A stretch of 64,000 nt of DNA, from NCBI RefSeq assembly GCF_030538285.1, contig NZ_JAUNUG010000003.1, forward strand, positions 1-64,000, given 5' to 3'. The DNA is from Corynebacterium sp. GTDB lineage: Bacteria; Actinomycetota; Actinomycetes; Mycobacteriales; Mycobacteriaceae. The position numbers were made by a program, and so were the translations under genes. The notes beneath the pieces were generated by a model that had not been told where the DNA came from, did no database searches, and saw only the letters and a list, made by a program, of their open reading frames with translations. This document shows positions 8,764-17,965 of this stretch, piece by piece; position 1 is the stretch's first letter; each line of letters starts with the position of its first letter.

Positions 8764-10361
8764 GCGAACTTCGCCTGGTTCCCGCTGCCCTCACCGTCTG
8801 GGCTGTCACCCTCGCCCTGCTTATTGACGCCCCCTTCCCCCTCCTTATCCTCATCCCCCTCCTGCTGGCGGTGCTGCGGCAGTACGGGCAGGCGCTGCTG
8901 ACACTTACTCTGGGAGGCCTCGCGGGGATACTGACCGCCTGGCGACAACACCTCGCAGCCACCTGGCACCCACCGGAGCAGGCCGTAGGCACCGTAGTCA
9001 CCGCCGGGCGGGCTCATATCCAGATCGCGCTGCCCGGGCACCTGACCCCGCTGACCGTCTTCAACGACTCGGACCCCAACCCGGGCGCCCACGTCCTCGT
9101 TCAGGCCGGCTGGGCAGAGTCGGACAGGCCTGGTGTGGGCACACTGGTCGGCACCGGGGAGGTCACGGTCGTGGCCGACCCCAGCGGCTTGCACCTGGTC
9201 GCGGCCTCAGTCCGTGATCATCTGCGCGCAGCCGTCGACGCCCACCTGGGGGAGTCCTCGCGCGGACTCGTACCGGGCATGGTGCTCGGCGATGTCGGCG
9301 CGCAATCGGAGCTGGAGCAGCAGCTCTACATCGACACCGGGCTGTCGCACCTTTCGGCGGTTTCCGGGGCGAATGTCGCGGTGATCACCACCGCGGCGGT
9401 TGTCGCCTGCCGCCTGCTCACCCTTGGGCCTCGCGTGCAGGTGGCCGCGGCGGTGCTGGCTCTGCTCGGTTTCGTCGGGCTGGTCGGCACCGAACCCTCC
9501 GTCCTGCGGGCATCGGTCACCGGGCTGGTTGGTCTGCTCGCCGTGCTGGGATCCACCCGGCTGGAACCCATCCATGGATTGTGTCTGGCGGTGATCGGGC
9601 TGATCTTGTGGGACTCGGGCATGGCCGTGTCTTATGGCTTCGCGCTTTCGGTCGCGGCGACCGCCGGGATTATCGCCCTTCACCCCCTGCTGGTACGGCC
9701 CCTGGCTCGCACCGGCTTACCGGAGATCGTCGTGCGCGCACTCGCCGTGGCGATCAGCGCGGACATCGTCACTTTGCCGATCATCGCGCTCATGGCCGGG
9801 GAGGTGTCTGTCGTTTCGGTTCTGGCGAACGTGCTCGTCGCCCCGGCGGTCGCCCCGGTCACCGTTCTCGGGCTTATCGCCGCGGGACTGTCACTGCTCC
9901 CTGGTCCGATAGCGTGGCTGCCGCTGAAGCTCCTCGAACCCTGCACGTGGTGGATCCACACCGTTGCCGAGTGGTGTGCCAGCCTGCCCGTATCCACCGT
10001 GCCCGCCGAGCCACTGTGGGTGCTCATCGCTTACGGATGGATCATCGCCGGCATCGTTGCAGGCCACCCCGCCAAGACTCTTATCCTCCTGTTGGTCTGG
10101 TGGATCTACGCCGCCGATTTCACGCGTACACCTCCAGAAATCCCCCTGGACACCCTGCAGGTTCACGTCGTCCGGGAGGTCGCGGACGTCGATACCGCCC
10201 CGCCGGGCACGCAGGTCATTATCGTCTCCGAATCCTCCGGCAGCCCGGCGGACCGACCCACCGTCACCCGTGATGGCATACCAGTGCTATTTCCGAACCG
10301 GGACGGCGAGGTCACCCTCCATGCCGATGGCACACAACACGCCCGCGACGGGAGGTTCTAG
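8760..10361 (+). CDS. comEC: Competence channel protein ComEC/Rec2
   Basis: ComEC forms the inner-membrane channel for single-stranded DNA in transformation. The 533-residue protein has a hydrophobic N-terminus (two helices), an OB-like extracellular domain with VLVQAGWAESDRPGVG, the competence-domain signature GLSHLSAVSGANVAVI (about residue 200) and about seven further membrane helices up to residue 455. Only about 75 residues follow the last helix, so the metallo-beta-lactamase domain of long ComEC proteins is absent. The start is GTG 8760, overlapping the comEA stop. Confidence 0.92.
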   Translation: MSELRLVPAALTVWAVTLALLIDAPFPLLILIPLLLAVLRQYGQALLTLTLGGLAGILTAWRQHLAATWHPPEQAVGTVVTAGRAHIQIALPGHLTPLTVFNDSDPNPGAHVLVQAGWAESDRPGVGTLVGTGEVTVVADPSGLHLVAASVRDHLRAAVDAHLGESSRGLVPGMVLGDVGAQSELEQQLYIDTGLSHLSAVSGANVAVITTAAVVACRLLTLGPRVQVAAAVLALLGFVGLVGTEPSVLRASVTGLVGLLAVLGSTRLEPIHGLCLAVIGLILWDSGMAVSYGFALSVAATAGIIALHPLLVRPLARTGLPEIVVRALAVAISADIVTLPIIALMAGEVSVVSVLANVLVAPAVAPVTVLGLIAAGLSLLPGPIAWLPLKLLEPCTWWIHTVAEWCASLPVSTVPAEPLWVLIAYGWIIAGIVAGHPAKTLILLLVWWIYAADFTRTPPEIPLDTLQVHVVREVADVDTAPPGTQVIIVSESSGSPADRPTVTRDGIPVLFPNRDGEVTLHADGTQHARDGRF

Positions 10362-10371
10362 AGTGGTGGGC

Positions 10372-10557
10372 ATGGAGAAATCACGGTGGTTCCAGGTGGC
10401 CATGCTCATCGCGGGTGCCATGGTGGCTGTCATCAGTGTCGGTTTTCTCTTCATCGGGGATGCGCCCTGGTGGGAGATCGCCCTGAGGGTCTACATGATC
10501 GCCTTAGGGATGTGGGCAGTAGTGCATTATGGCCGGAAGCTGAGGAGAACCGCATGA
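10372..10557 (+). CDS. Small two-helix membrane protein
   Basis: A 61-residue protein, too short to be recognised by similarity. It has two hydrophobic segments (about residues 8-27 and 36-52) around a short polar turn GDAPWWE, and ends with a basic KLRRTA tail. ATG 10372 follows comEC by 10 bases; GTG 10363 or 10366 are alternatives. Its stop overlaps the holA ATG (ATGA), which supports translation. I cannot assign a function. Confidence 0.6.
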   Translation: MEKSRWFQVAMLIAGAMVAVISVGFLFIGDAPWWEIALRVYMIALGMWAVVHYGRKLRRTA

Positions 10558-11498
10558 CCGTCGCGCCCGTCCACCTCATCCTCGGGGAAGAGGATTTCCT
10601 CGGCGAACGCATCCGCCGCGCCATCCTCGATGAGTTGCGCGCCGAGGCCCCCGATCTGGAATTGACGATCATGCGGGCCAATGAAGTCACTGGTCCGGAG
10701 CTTATCGACGCCACCTCCCCTTCCCTTTTCGGCGAGGATCGGGCCGTGATCATCACCCACACTGAGGTGGCCGGCAAGGAACCCAATGAGTTGCTGTTGG
10801 CCACGTGCAAGGACGTGGCGCCGGGGATCACCATCATCATCCACCACACTGGTGGCGGCCGGCAGAAGGCGCTGGTGGCCAAGTATCGCAAGCTCGCCCA
10901 GGTCCACGAGGCGAATCCCTTGAGTCCCCGTGACCGTACGGGTTGGGTGAGCAATGAGTTTCGTTCCCACGGCGTACGTCCCACCCCGGATGTTATCCAC
11001 GCCCTGCTGGAGGGGGTCGGCTCGGACTTGCGAGAGCTCGCCTCCGCGGTGTCGCAGTTGGTGGCGGACACGGACGGCGAGGTCACCGTGGAGACGGTCC
11101 GCGCCTACTACGAGGGGGTGGCTGAGGTCTCCGGCTTCGACATCGCCGACCTGGCCGTGACCGGACAGACGGCCCGCGCGGTGGCCAGTTGTCGCCGTGC
11201 TCTCCAGCTCGGAATGCATCCGGTGGCTCTGGCCACGGCATTGAGCATGAAGGTGGCGGGTATCGCCCGGTTGTATTCCACGCGCACATCCAACTACAAG
11301 CAGCTCGCCGGGCAGGTCGGCATGCCGCCGTGGTTGGCGGAGAAGACCGCGAAGGTGGCCCGGCGGTGGACCGGGGACAACGTGTCACGCGCGGTCATCC
11401 TCATGGCGGAACTGGATGCCGAAGTCAAGGGCCAGGGCGGTGACCCGGAGTTCGCCATTGAGGCAGCCGTGCGGCGTGTATCGGAGTTGGCGGGTTAG
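10554..11498 (+). CDS. holA: DNA polymerase III subunit delta
   Basis: HolA opens the beta sliding clamp within the clamp loader. The 314-residue product begins VHLILGEEDFLGERIRRAI, which fits the delta N-terminal ATPase-like domain, and has the C-terminal collar region with MKVAGIARLYSTRT and MPPWLAEKTAKVARRW. The order comEC-holA-rpsT is conserved in many bacteria. I chose ATG 10554, which overlaps the upstream stop. A repeat motif copy at 10700 reads ELIDATS. Confidence 0.93.
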   Translation: MTVAPVHLILGEEDFLGERIRRAILDELRAEAPDLELTIMRANEVTGPELIDATSPSLFGEDRAVIITHTEVAGKEPNELLLATCKDVAPGITIIIHHTGGGRQKALVAKYRKLAQVHEANPLSPRDRTGWVSNEFRSHGVRPTPDVIHALLEGVGSDLRELASAVSQLVADTDGEVTVETVRAYYEGVAEVSGFDIADLAVTGQTARAVASCRRALQLGMHPVALATALSMKVAGIARLYSTRTSNYKQLAGQVGMPPWLAEKTAKVARRWTGDNVSRAVILMAELDAEVKGQGGDPEFAIEAAVRRVSELAG

Positions 11499-11507
11499 AG
11501 TCGGTAC

Positions 11508-11897
11508 ATGACCGAAATTCCTGACGACGTGCGCGACCTCGCCACGCGACTGTTCGACATGGCCCGCAACGGTGATGAGGCACTCATCGAGTATCTCGAC
11601 AACGGTGTCAGCCCTGACCTGTCCAACCAGGACGGCAACTCCCTGCTCATGCTCGCCGCCTACGCCGGTCACGCCGCCATCGTGCGGGCGCTGCTGGAGC
11701 GGGGGGCGAGCGTCGATAAGCACAACAACCGCGGCCAGACCCCTTTGGCCGGGGCGGTGTTCAAGAAGTACGACGAGGTCGTCGACGTGCTTGTCGACGC
11801 CGGCGCAGACCCCCACGCCGGAGCACCCTCTGCGGTGGAGACCGCCCGGTTGTTCCAGATGCACGACGCACTGGCTCGCCTCGGCGCAGATAAGTGA
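11508..11897 (+). CDS. Ankyrin repeat protein
   Basis: A 129-residue protein consisting of about three to four ankyrin repeats, for example NQDGNSLLMLAAYAGHAAIVRALLERGA (about residues 44-71) and the next unit with NNRGQTPLAGAVFKKYDEVVDVLVDAGAD. Small cytoplasmic ankyrin proteins usually mediate protein contacts; no partner is evident. The second repeat begins at the motif-encoded SVDKHN (11712). The stop overlaps the GTG of the LysE gene by 4 bases. Confidence 0.85.
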   Translation: MTEIPDDVRDLATRLFDMARNGDEALIEYLDNGVSPDLSNQDGNSLLMLAAYAGHAAIVRALLERGASVDKHNNRGQTPLAGAVFKKYDEVVDVLVDAGADPHAGAPSAVETARLFQMHDALARLGADK

Positions 11898-12541
11898 GCC
11901 TCGCGCAGTGGGCTGCGCTGGTCGTCCTCAACATCGCCGGGGCCGCGTCCCCCGGGCCTGACATCCTGCTGATCACGCGCACGGCGATCCGCTCCCGGCG
12001 GCACGCGGTGGCCACCGTACTGGGCATCCAGGTTGGGGTGTTGTTCTGGTGCACCCTCACGGTGCTCGGCTTCGCGGCGCTGCTCAACGCCTTCCCCGCG
12101 ATTCTCGGTTTCCTGCAGCTCATCGGCGGTGCCTGGCTCGTGTGGATGGGCTATGGCATGGTCTCGGGAGGTCTGCGGGAGCGTAAGAACCCACCCGCGG
12201 ACCTGGAGGAGGCGGCCGCCCGACTCGGCAGGCTGCGTCACGCCTTCCTGCACGGGCTGACGACGAACCTGTCCAACCCCAAGATCGTCCTGTTCCTGTC
12301 CGCACTCATCGCTCCACTGCTGCCGCAGTCACCGTCGGCGGGGTTGGCGATCGGGGTGGTGGCGGCGCTCTCGATCTCCGCGATCATCCTGCAGCTGGGC
12401 ATGGCGCTGCTGGTCTCCACCCCGGCGATGCGCCGCAAACTGCTGCGCGCCGGGCCGATGATCGATGTCGCCGCTGGCATCTTCTTCATCGTCGCAGGCC
12501 TAGTCCTGGTGTTCAACGGCGTGGAGGACCTGCAGGCATAG
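11894..12541 (+). CDS. LysE/RhtB family amino-acid exporter
   Basis: A 215-residue membrane protein with about six hydrophobic helices. The start PGPDILLITRTAIRSRRHAV (about residues 15-35) and the LSNPKIVLFLSALIAPLLP motif (about 126-145) are typical of the RhtB branch, which exports homoserine, threonine or other amino acids. Substrate unknown. It starts with GTG 11894 inside the ankyrin stop, and is followed by a strong terminator shared with rpsT. Confidence 0.87.
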   Translation: MSLAQWAALVVLNIAGAASPGPDILLITRTAIRSRRHAVATVLGIQVGVLFWCTLTVLGFAALLNAFPAILGFLQLIGGAWLVWMGYGMVSGGLRERKNPPADLEEAAARLGRLRHAFLHGLTTNLSNPKIVLFLSALIAPLLPQSPSAGLAIGVVAALSISAIILQLGMALLVSTPAMRRKLLRAGPMIDVAAGIFFIVAGLVLVFNGVEDLQA

Positions 12542-12544
12542 AAA

Positions 12545-12576
12545 AACCCGGCCTCCCACCAGGGGGAGACCGGGTT
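12545..12576. terminator. Bidirectional terminator between the lysE-type gene and rpsT
   Basis: An inverted repeat with arms AACCCGGCCTCCC and GGGGGAGACCGGGTT around a short ACCA loop, with A-rich sequence on the left and TTTT on the right (12581). It can serve both converging genes. Confidence 0.8.
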
Positions 12577-12595
12577 CATCTTTTAAGGAAGTGCC

Positions 12596-12859
12596 TTAGC
12601 CGAGCTTGTTGAAAGCCAGGGCCATGGAGGACTTCTTGTTGGCGGCGTTGTTGCGGTGGAACACGCCCTTGGTCACAGCCTTGTCCAGTGCTCGGGAAGC
12701 AACGCGCAGCTGGGTCTCGGCGGCAGCCTTGTCGCCGGACTCGATGGTCTCGCGGAACTTGCGGATCTCGGTGCGCACTGCGGAGCGGACAGCCTGGTTA
12801 CGCAGGCGAGCCTTCTCGTTGGTCAGGTTGCGCTTCATCTGGGACTTGATGTTTGCCAT
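12596..12859 (-). CDS. rpsT: 30S ribosomal protein S20
   Basis: S20 binds 16S rRNA early in assembly of the small subunit. The 87-residue product starts [11 protein letters not shown] and is rich in Lys, Arg and Ala, ending with [17 protein letters not shown], typical of S20. ATG 12859 is preceded on the minus strand by AGAGGT-like sequence at good spacing. It converges on the lysE-type gene and shares its terminator. The roughly 190 bases upstream hold the leader; I see no other gene there. Confidence 0.97.
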   Translation of the reverse strand: MANIKSQMKRNLTNEKARLRNQAVRSAVRTEIRKFRETIESGDKAAAETQLRVASRALDKAVTKGVFHRNNAANKKSSMALAFNKLG

Positions 12860-13049
12860 GAAAATACCTCTTGGTCTGAAGAAGAAATGGTGTCGGAAAC
12901 CCACCAGCGGACCTGTCCCGCAACCTGCAATGATTGCTCGGCGTCGGTGTTCGATGAACGGACCCAAGGTCCTGCCCGTCCCGACCAACGCGCCCGGAAG
13001 TGAATAACAGGCGGAATACTACCAGCCGGCCCGGCCAAAACCCAAAAGG

Positions 13050-13631
13050 CTATCCCCAGCGGTAGGTGCTGCGCAGACGGTTGGCGATGCGCTCGAAGCG
13101 GCGCTGCGGGAACAGTGCCCCCTGGCGCCGCACCCCTTGCTCGGAGACCTCGAGGACCCGGTCGAGGCGGATCCAGCACTGGCGGCCAGAGGCGTCCCAT
13201 TCGCCGGCGCCGATGTCGAGCCACGCCTCCGCACCTTCGTGCTGCGGGTTGGGGGAGATGAGCAGGCCGAGGATGGTGTGGCGGTCGCGGCCGATGACCA
13301 GCATGGCGCGTTCGCGGGGAGGCATGTCAGGCCCGTCGGAGGGCGCCCAGATCCACACGACCTCGCCGGGTTCAGCTTGGCCGTCCATGTCTGGTGCGTA
13401 GTAGATGTTGCGGCTCATGCGCTCGGTGGCCTCGACGCGGATGGCGGAGGCGGCGGCGCGGACGGCTTCGGGGCGGAAGTCGGTGTGCAGGCCGAGGCGT
13501 TGGTTGATGCGGGTTAATCCGGTATCCAACGGGGAGGCGGTGGGGCCGATGAAAGCCTGGCGGAGCCGGTCAAGGAAGGAGAGTCGGGCAGCACCGGGCA
13601 CCGCGGGGTGGTGTACTCCGTTGTTGGCCAT
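13050..13631 (-). CDS. PemK/MazF-like family protein without an evident antitoxin
   Basis: A 193-residue protein. The C-terminal half (about residues 80-190) resembles the MazF/PemK fold: GEVVWIWAPSDG, RAMLVIGRDRHTILGLLIS, and a late WIRLDRVLEVSEQGVRRQGALFPQRRFERI. The first 80 residues are an extension not found in small MazF toxins. No small antitoxin gene adjoins it; neighbours are rpsT and lepA, and I recall a homologue in the same place in other corynebacteria. That makes a house role at least as likely as a toxin. I prefer ATG 13631 because GGGAG lies 5 bases before it; ATG 13643 would add four residues. Confidence 0.65.
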   Translation of the reverse strand: MANNGVHHPAVPGAARLSFLDRLRQAFIGPTASPLDTGLTRINQRLGLHTDFRPEAVRAAASAIRVEATERMSRNIYYAPDMDGQAEPGEVVWIWAPSDGPDMPPRERAMLVIGRDRHTILGLLISPNPQHEGAEAWLDIGAGEWDASGRQCWIRLDRVLEVSEQGVRRQGALFPQRRFERIANRLRSTYRWG

Positions 13632-13761
13632 CCGTTCTCCCATGCGCTTGTGTGTTGTCCCAGTGTAATGCCCTGCGCGGCCAGAAATCCAGGTTACTTA
13701 AGGTTTGGGGCCTGGTTCGGTAGAGTGGGGGAGTCATACCAGAAGGGAACCTCCAGCACAC

Positions 13762-15609
13762 ATGCCGAAGAACTTCGCGGAGCAGACTTTTACCGATCCC
13801 TCCCGGATCCGTAATTTCTGCATCATCGCGCACATCGACCACGGTAAGTCGACGCTTGCTGACCGTATTCTGCAGCTGTCCAACGTCGTCGAGGCCCGCG
13901 ACATGCGTGACCAGTACCTCGACAACATGGACATTGAGCGCGAGCGTGGCATCACCATCAAGGCGCAGAACGTGCGTCTGCCGTGGGTTCCGCAGTCGGG
14001 TCCGCTGGCGGGGGAGGAGATCGTCATGCAGATGATCGACACCCCGGGCCACGTTGACTTCACGTATGAGGTTTCCCGCGCGCTGGAGGCGTGTGAGGGC
14101 GCGATTTTGCTTGTCGACGCCGCGCAGGGCATCGAGGCCCAGACCCTGGCCAACCTCTACATGGCGATGGAGAAGGACCTGGAGATCATCCCGGTCCTCA
14201 ACAAGATCGACTTGCCGGCGGCGGACCCGGATAAGTACTCCCTCGAGGTGGCGAACATCATCGGTTGTGAGCCGGAGGATGTGCTGCGCGTGTCCGGTAA
14301 GACCGGGCAGGGTGTGCCGGAGCTGCTGGACAAGGTCGCTGAGCTCATCCCGGCGCCGACCTCCGCGCATGGTGCGGATGCCCCTGCCCGCGCCATGATC
14401 TTCGACTCCGTCTACGACACCTACCGTGGCGTGGTCACCTACATCCGCATGATGGACGGCAAGCTCACCCCACGGCAGCGCCTGAAGATGATGTCCACCG
14501 GCGCCAACCATGAGCTGCTGGAGATCGGCATCGTCTCACCCACGCCGAAGAAGTGCGCGGGCCTGGGCCCGGGCGAGGTCGGCTACCTCATCACCGGCGT
14601 GAAGGATGTGCGCCAGTCGAAGGTCGGTGACACGGTCACCTGGGCGGACAAGGGTGCGGAGGAGGCCCTTCAGGGCTACGCCGAGCCCAAGCCGATGGTC
14701 TACTCGGGCCTGTTCCCGATTTCCCAGGCCGATTTCCCCGCCCTGCGTGAGGCCCTGGAGAAGCTGCAGCTCAATGACGCTTCGCTGACCTGGGAGCCCG
14801 AGACCTCCGTGGCCCTGGGCTTCGGTTTCCGCTGTGGCTTCCTCGGTCTGCTGCACATGGAGATCACCCGCGACCGCCTGGAGCGCGAGTTCGACCTCGA
14901 CCTCATCTCCACCTCCCCGTCGGTGGACTACCGCGTCATCGCCGAGGACGGCACCGAGCACCACGTGCACAACCCCTCCGACTGGCCGGGTGGAAAGCTG
15001 CAGGAGGTTTACGAGCCGATGGTCAATGTCACCATCATCGTGCCGAGCGAGTTCGTCGGTTCCACAATGGAGCTGTGCCAGTCCAAGCGCGGTGACATGA
15101 AGAACATGGACTACCTCTCCGAGGACCGCGTCGAGCTGCGCTACCGCATGCCGCTCGGTGAGATCATCTTCGACTTCTTCGACATGCTCAAGTCCCGCAC
15201 CAAGGGTTACGCCTCCCTCAACTACGAGGAGGACGGTGAGCAGACCGCCGATCTGGTCAAGGTGGACATCCTCCTGCAGGGTGAGCCGGTCGACGCGTTC
15301 TCGGCGATCGTGCACCGGGACAACGCCCAGTGGTACGGCAACAAGATGACGGTCAAGCTCAAGGAGCTCATCCCTCGTCAGCAGTTCGAGGTGCCCGTTC
15401 AGGCCGCGATCGGTTCGAAGGTCATCGCGCGTGAGAACATCCGCGCCCTGCGCAAGGACGTCCTGGCCAAGTGTTACGGCGGCGACATCTCCCGTAAGCG
15501 CAAGCTTCTGGAGAAGCAGAAGGCCGGTAAGAAGCGCATGAAGAACATCGGTTCCGTCTCCGTGCCGCAGGAGGCTTTCGTCGCGGCCCTGTCCACGGAC
15601 AGTGACTGA
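13762..15609 (+). CDS. lepA: Elongation factor 4 (back-translocating GTPase)
   Basis: LepA is a ribosome-bound GTPase that affects initiation and elongation under stress. The 615-residue protein shows G1 [10 protein letters not shown], the DTPGHVDF G3 motif, NKIDLP G4, then domains II and III ([14 protein letters not shown]) and the LepA-specific C-terminal domain ([21 protein letters not shown]). ATG 13762 has an upstream AGAAGGGA. It ends at a perfect 46-bp palindrome terminator made of two copies of the dispersed motif. Confidence 0.97.
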   Translation: MPKNFAEQTFTDPSRIRNFCIIAHIDHGKSTLADRILQLSNVVEARDMRDQYLDNMDIERERGITIKAQNVRLPWVPQSGPLAGEEIVMQMIDTPGHVDFTYEVSRALEACEGAILLVDAAQGIEAQTLANLYMAMEKDLEIIPVLNKIDLPAADPDKYSLEVANIIGCEPEDVLRVSGKTGQGVPELLDKVAELIPAPTSAHGADAPARAMIFDSVYDTYRGVVTYIRMMDGKLTPRQRLKMMSTGANHELLEIGIVSPTPKKCAGLGPGEVGYLITGVKDVRQSKVGDTVTWADKGAEEALQGYAEPKPMVYSGLFPISQADFPALREALEKLQLNDASLTWEPETSVALGFGFRCGFLGLLHMEITRDRLEREFDLDLISTSPSVDYRVIAEDGTEHHVHNPSDWPGGKLQEVYEPMVNVTIIVPSEFVGSTMELCQSKRGDMKNMDYLSEDRVELRYRMPLGEIIFDFFDMLKSRTKGYASLNYEEDGEQTADLVKVDILLQGEPVDAFSAIVHRDNAQWYGNKMTVKLKELIPRQQFEVPVQAAIGSKVIARENIRALRKDVLAKCYGGDISRKRKLLEKQKAGKKRMKNIGSVSVPQEAFVAALSTDSD

Positions 15610-15654
15610 AAAGATGCTTATCGACGCCCCGCGGGGCGTCGATAAGCATCTTTT
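15609..15654. terminator. Perfect 46-bp palindromic terminator built from two GTCGATAAGC motifs
   Basis: The palindrome is centred between 15631 and 15632 and has no mismatch. Each arm contains the extended motif (GCTTATCGACGCCCC at 15616-15630 and GGGGCGTCGATAAGC at 15633-15647). Outer bases AAAAGATG and CATCTTTTT give A- and T-tracts, so it can terminate lepA and the converging hydroxylase gene. The last A of the lepA stop begins the palindrome. Confidence 0.9.
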
Positions 15655-15656
15655 TC

Positions 15657-17243
15657 CTACTTGCCGTAGGCGTAGACGTCCGCTCCGGAGATCATGTCGG
15701 GGACGGTCCAGCCGTCGAGGTCGTACTCGGACATGAACTGCTCGGCGAAGCCGCGCATCTCGGCGGCCGAGCCGCGGTTGTTGGCCGCGAGCAGCAGCTC
15801 CCGCTTGACGTTCTCGTGGTTGCCGGAGTAGTTGCGTTCGTAGAGTTCGTGGCGGCCGCCGAACTCGGAGCCGATGGAGTCCCACAGGGCCTTCATCACC
15901 TTGACGCGATCGACGGCGGTGATGCCGTCGGAGCCGCAGACGTACTTGTCCAGGTAGGGGCGGATCTCGGGGGTCTGGAAGTCGACGGAGGAACTCGGCA
16001 GGTAGATGAGGCCGGAGGCGACGTCCTGCTCGATGATCTCCTTGATGCGCGGGTAGCCCTGGATCATGAACATGCGATAAGTCAGGCCGTACTCGAGCTT
16101 AGGCAGGAGGGTGCCGTTCTTCCACTCCTCGGGATCACGGGCCATGGATTCGGTCAGTGACCAGAAGAGGTTGCGCCAGCCTAAGACCTCACCGACGCGG
16201 GTCTCCACGCCGCGGAAGCCGCCGGAGCCGGTGGCGTCGAGGGCCTTCATGAGCAGGCCGGCGATGAAGTCGAGCTTGACGGCTAGGCGGGTGCAGCCCT
16301 GGAAGGTGAAGCGGGGGAGGAAGCCGGACTGGGGGAAGAAGGCGTTGATCTTCTCCACGTCGCCGTACATGAAGACGTTCTCCCAGGGGACGAGCACCTT
16401 GTCGAAGATGAAGATGGCGTCGTTCTCGTCCATGCGGCTCGACAGCGGGTAGTCGAAGGGCGTGCCGGTCACGGCGGCGTTCTGTGCGTAGGAGGCGCGG
16501 GAGATGAGCTTGATGCCGGGGGCGTCCATGGGGACGGTGCAGATGAGGGCGAACTGCTTCTTCTTGATGGGCAGCCCGTAGTGGGCGATGAAGTTGTAGT
16601 TCGTGATGGCGGAGCCGGTGGCTACCACCTTCGCGCCGGAGACGATGAGGCCGGCGTCGGTCTCTTTCTCCACCTTCATGTACACGTCGCCGACTTCGTC
16701 CGGCGGAAGCTGGCGGTCGACGGGTGGGTTGATGATGGCGTGGTTCCAGTAGAGGACCTTCTCCTGGGACTCGCGGTACCAGCGCTCGGCGTTGTCGCCG
16801 AAGGGCTCGTAGAGCTCGCGGTTGGCGTGCAGGGTGCCCAGGAAGGAGGCCTTGTAGTCGGGGCTGCGACCCATCCACCCGTAGGTGAGCTTCGCCCACG
16901 TGGCGATGGCGTCGCGCTCCTTGAGCATGTCATCCGCGCTGGTGGGGGCCTTGAAGAAGGGCATGGTGACACCGCCGTTGCCCGTGTCGGTGGGCACGGT
17001 GAGCTTGCCGACGTGCGGTCCGGTGTGCATCGCGTCGTAGAGACGGGCGACCATGCGGATGGAGTTGCGGAAGGCCGGGTGGGTGGTGACGTCCTTGACG
17101 CGGTCGCCGTGCAGCCACACCTCGCGGCCGTCGCGGAGGGACTCGATGTACTCGTCGCCTGTCATGGGGGCGGAGGCGTAGTTCTGCTTCTGGTTGGCGG
17201 GGTGGTCGGCGGCCGGGTTGGCGGTGCCGTCGAAGGTGCTCAT
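15657..17243 (-). CDS. 4-hydroxyphenylacetate 3-hydroxylase family (HpaB-like) oxygenase subunit
   Basis: A 528-residue FADH2-dependent aromatic hydroxylase of the HpaB family, the larger half of a two-component monooxygenase. Hallmarks are [23 protein letters not shown] near the start, [10 protein letters not shown] (about residues 123-132), the NPPVDR region, and [26 protein letters not shown]. Substrate may be a phenol, 4-hydroxyphenylacetate or a related aromatic; no ring-cleavage genes are nearby. ATG 17243 has GGAGACAACACC before it. The reductase gene lies just upstream in the same operon. Confidence 0.88.
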   Translation of the reverse strand: MSTFDGTANPAADHPANQKQNYASAPMTGDEYIESLRDGREVWLHGDRVKDVTTHPAFRNSIRMVARLYDAMHTGPHVGKLTVPTDTGNGGVTMPFFKAPTSADDMLKERDAIATWAKLTYGWMGRSPDYKASFLGTLHANRELYEPFGDNAERWYRESQEKVLYWNHAIINPPVDRQLPPDEVGDVYMKVEKETDAGLIVSGAKVVATGSAITNYNFIAHYGLPIKKKQFALICTVPMDAPGIKLISRASYAQNAAVTGTPFDYPLSSRMDENDAIFIFDKVLVPWENVFMYGDVEKINAFFPQSGFLPRFTFQGCTRLAVKLDFIAGLLMKALDATGSGGFRGVETRVGEVLGWRNLFWSLTESMARDPEEWKNGTLLPKLEYGLTYRMFMIQGYPRIKEIIEQDVASGLIYLPSSSVDFQTPEIRPYLDKYVCGSDGITAVDRVKVMKALWDSIGSEFGGRHELYERNYSGNHENVKRELLLAANNRGSAAEMRGFAEQFMSEYDLDGWTVPDMISGADVYAYGK

Positions 17244-17262
17244 GGTGTTGTCTCCTGATGCG

Positions 17263-17826
17263 TTAGTTGATGGGTCGCAGTTCGGCGTTGGCGCCGAACC
17301 AGCCGGTGAGGGGGTCGTCGCCGCTGTGGTTCCACAGGCCGTCATGGGACGTGGGACCGAGGGCGTGGAAGGTGGAGCGGAAGAAGAGCAGGGGATCGCG
17401 GGCCTCGTCGATCTCCGCGTCGACGATCTCGCCGAGGAAGATGATGTGGTCACCGCCGTCGAACTGGGCGAAGGGCCGACACCACAGGGTGGCGAGGTTG
17501 CCGCACAGCGAGGGGGCGATCTCGTGGTCACCCCACCTGATGGGCTCCTCGCGGGGGCGGCCCGCGAAGTGCAGGGCGATGTCGTCCTGGGTGGAGGCGA
17601 GGATGTTCACGGCGAAGGTGTTGTCCGAGAGGATGGCGCAGGCCTTGGAGGTGCGGGTGAGCGTTACCTGGCACAGGCGCGGCTCGAGGGAGATCGACGT
17701 GAAGGCGGTGACGGTGGCACCGTGCGGGGTGCCGTCGGCCGCGGTGGTGGTGACCACGGTGACGCCGCTGGCGAACTGGCCGAAAACATTGCGGAGTTTC
17801 CTGCCTTCGGAAACTGATTCGCTCAT
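17263..17826 (-). CDS. Flavin reductase (HpaC-like) partner of the hydroxylase
   Basis: A 187-residue flavin reductase of the FMN-binding split-barrel family. Segments [53 protein letters not shown] and [15 protein letters not shown] are family hallmarks. It would supply reduced FAD to the HpaB-like oxygenase 20 bases downstream. ATG 17826 follows AGAAAGGACACCCCC. A divergent AraC-family regulator begins 140 bases away and is the probable controller. Confidence 0.87.
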   Translation of the reverse strand: MSESVSEGRKLRNVFGQFASGVTVVTTTAADGTPHGATVTAFTSISLEPRLCQVTLTRTSKACAILSDNTFAVNILASTQDDIALHFAGRPREEPIRWGDHEIAPSLCGNLATLWCRPFAQFDGGDHIIFLGEIVDAEIDEARDPLLFFRSTFHALGPTSHDGLWNHSGDDPLTGWFGANAELRPIN

Positions 17827-17876
17827 GGGGGTGTCCTTTCTGCGTTCACTGTGTTTATGATCGGGGTCACAAACCT

Positions 17877-17913
17877 GAGAGTAGGAAATCTCTCTCACAG
17901 TGGAAATCCACTG
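17877..17913. promoter_or_regulatory. Repeat elements in the hydroxylase/AraC divergent region
   Basis: GGAAATC occurs at 17884-17890 and again at 17902-17908, an 18-base direct repeat suited to AraC-family monomers on one face of DNA. The second copy sits in a perfect inverted repeat CAGTGG-AAAT-CCACTG (17898-17913), and the first lies in GAGAG...CTCTC (17877-17894). They are likely binding sites of the adjacent regulator; no experiment supports this here. Confidence 0.45.
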
Positions 17914-17965
17914 AGCGCACGATTGTCCGCTATACGAATCGATGCAGGTGAAAGAGGAGAAACTG

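Noticed and set aside
13050..13631. A type II toxin-antitoxin system
   Set aside because: Only the MazF-like half is visible; no small partner gene overlaps or adjoins it, and rpsT and lepA flank it.
16189..16899. Long open frame overlapping the hydroxylase gene in another frame
   Set aside because: The product is a Arg/His/Leu/Pro-rich shadow of the real frame, which has full family motifs.
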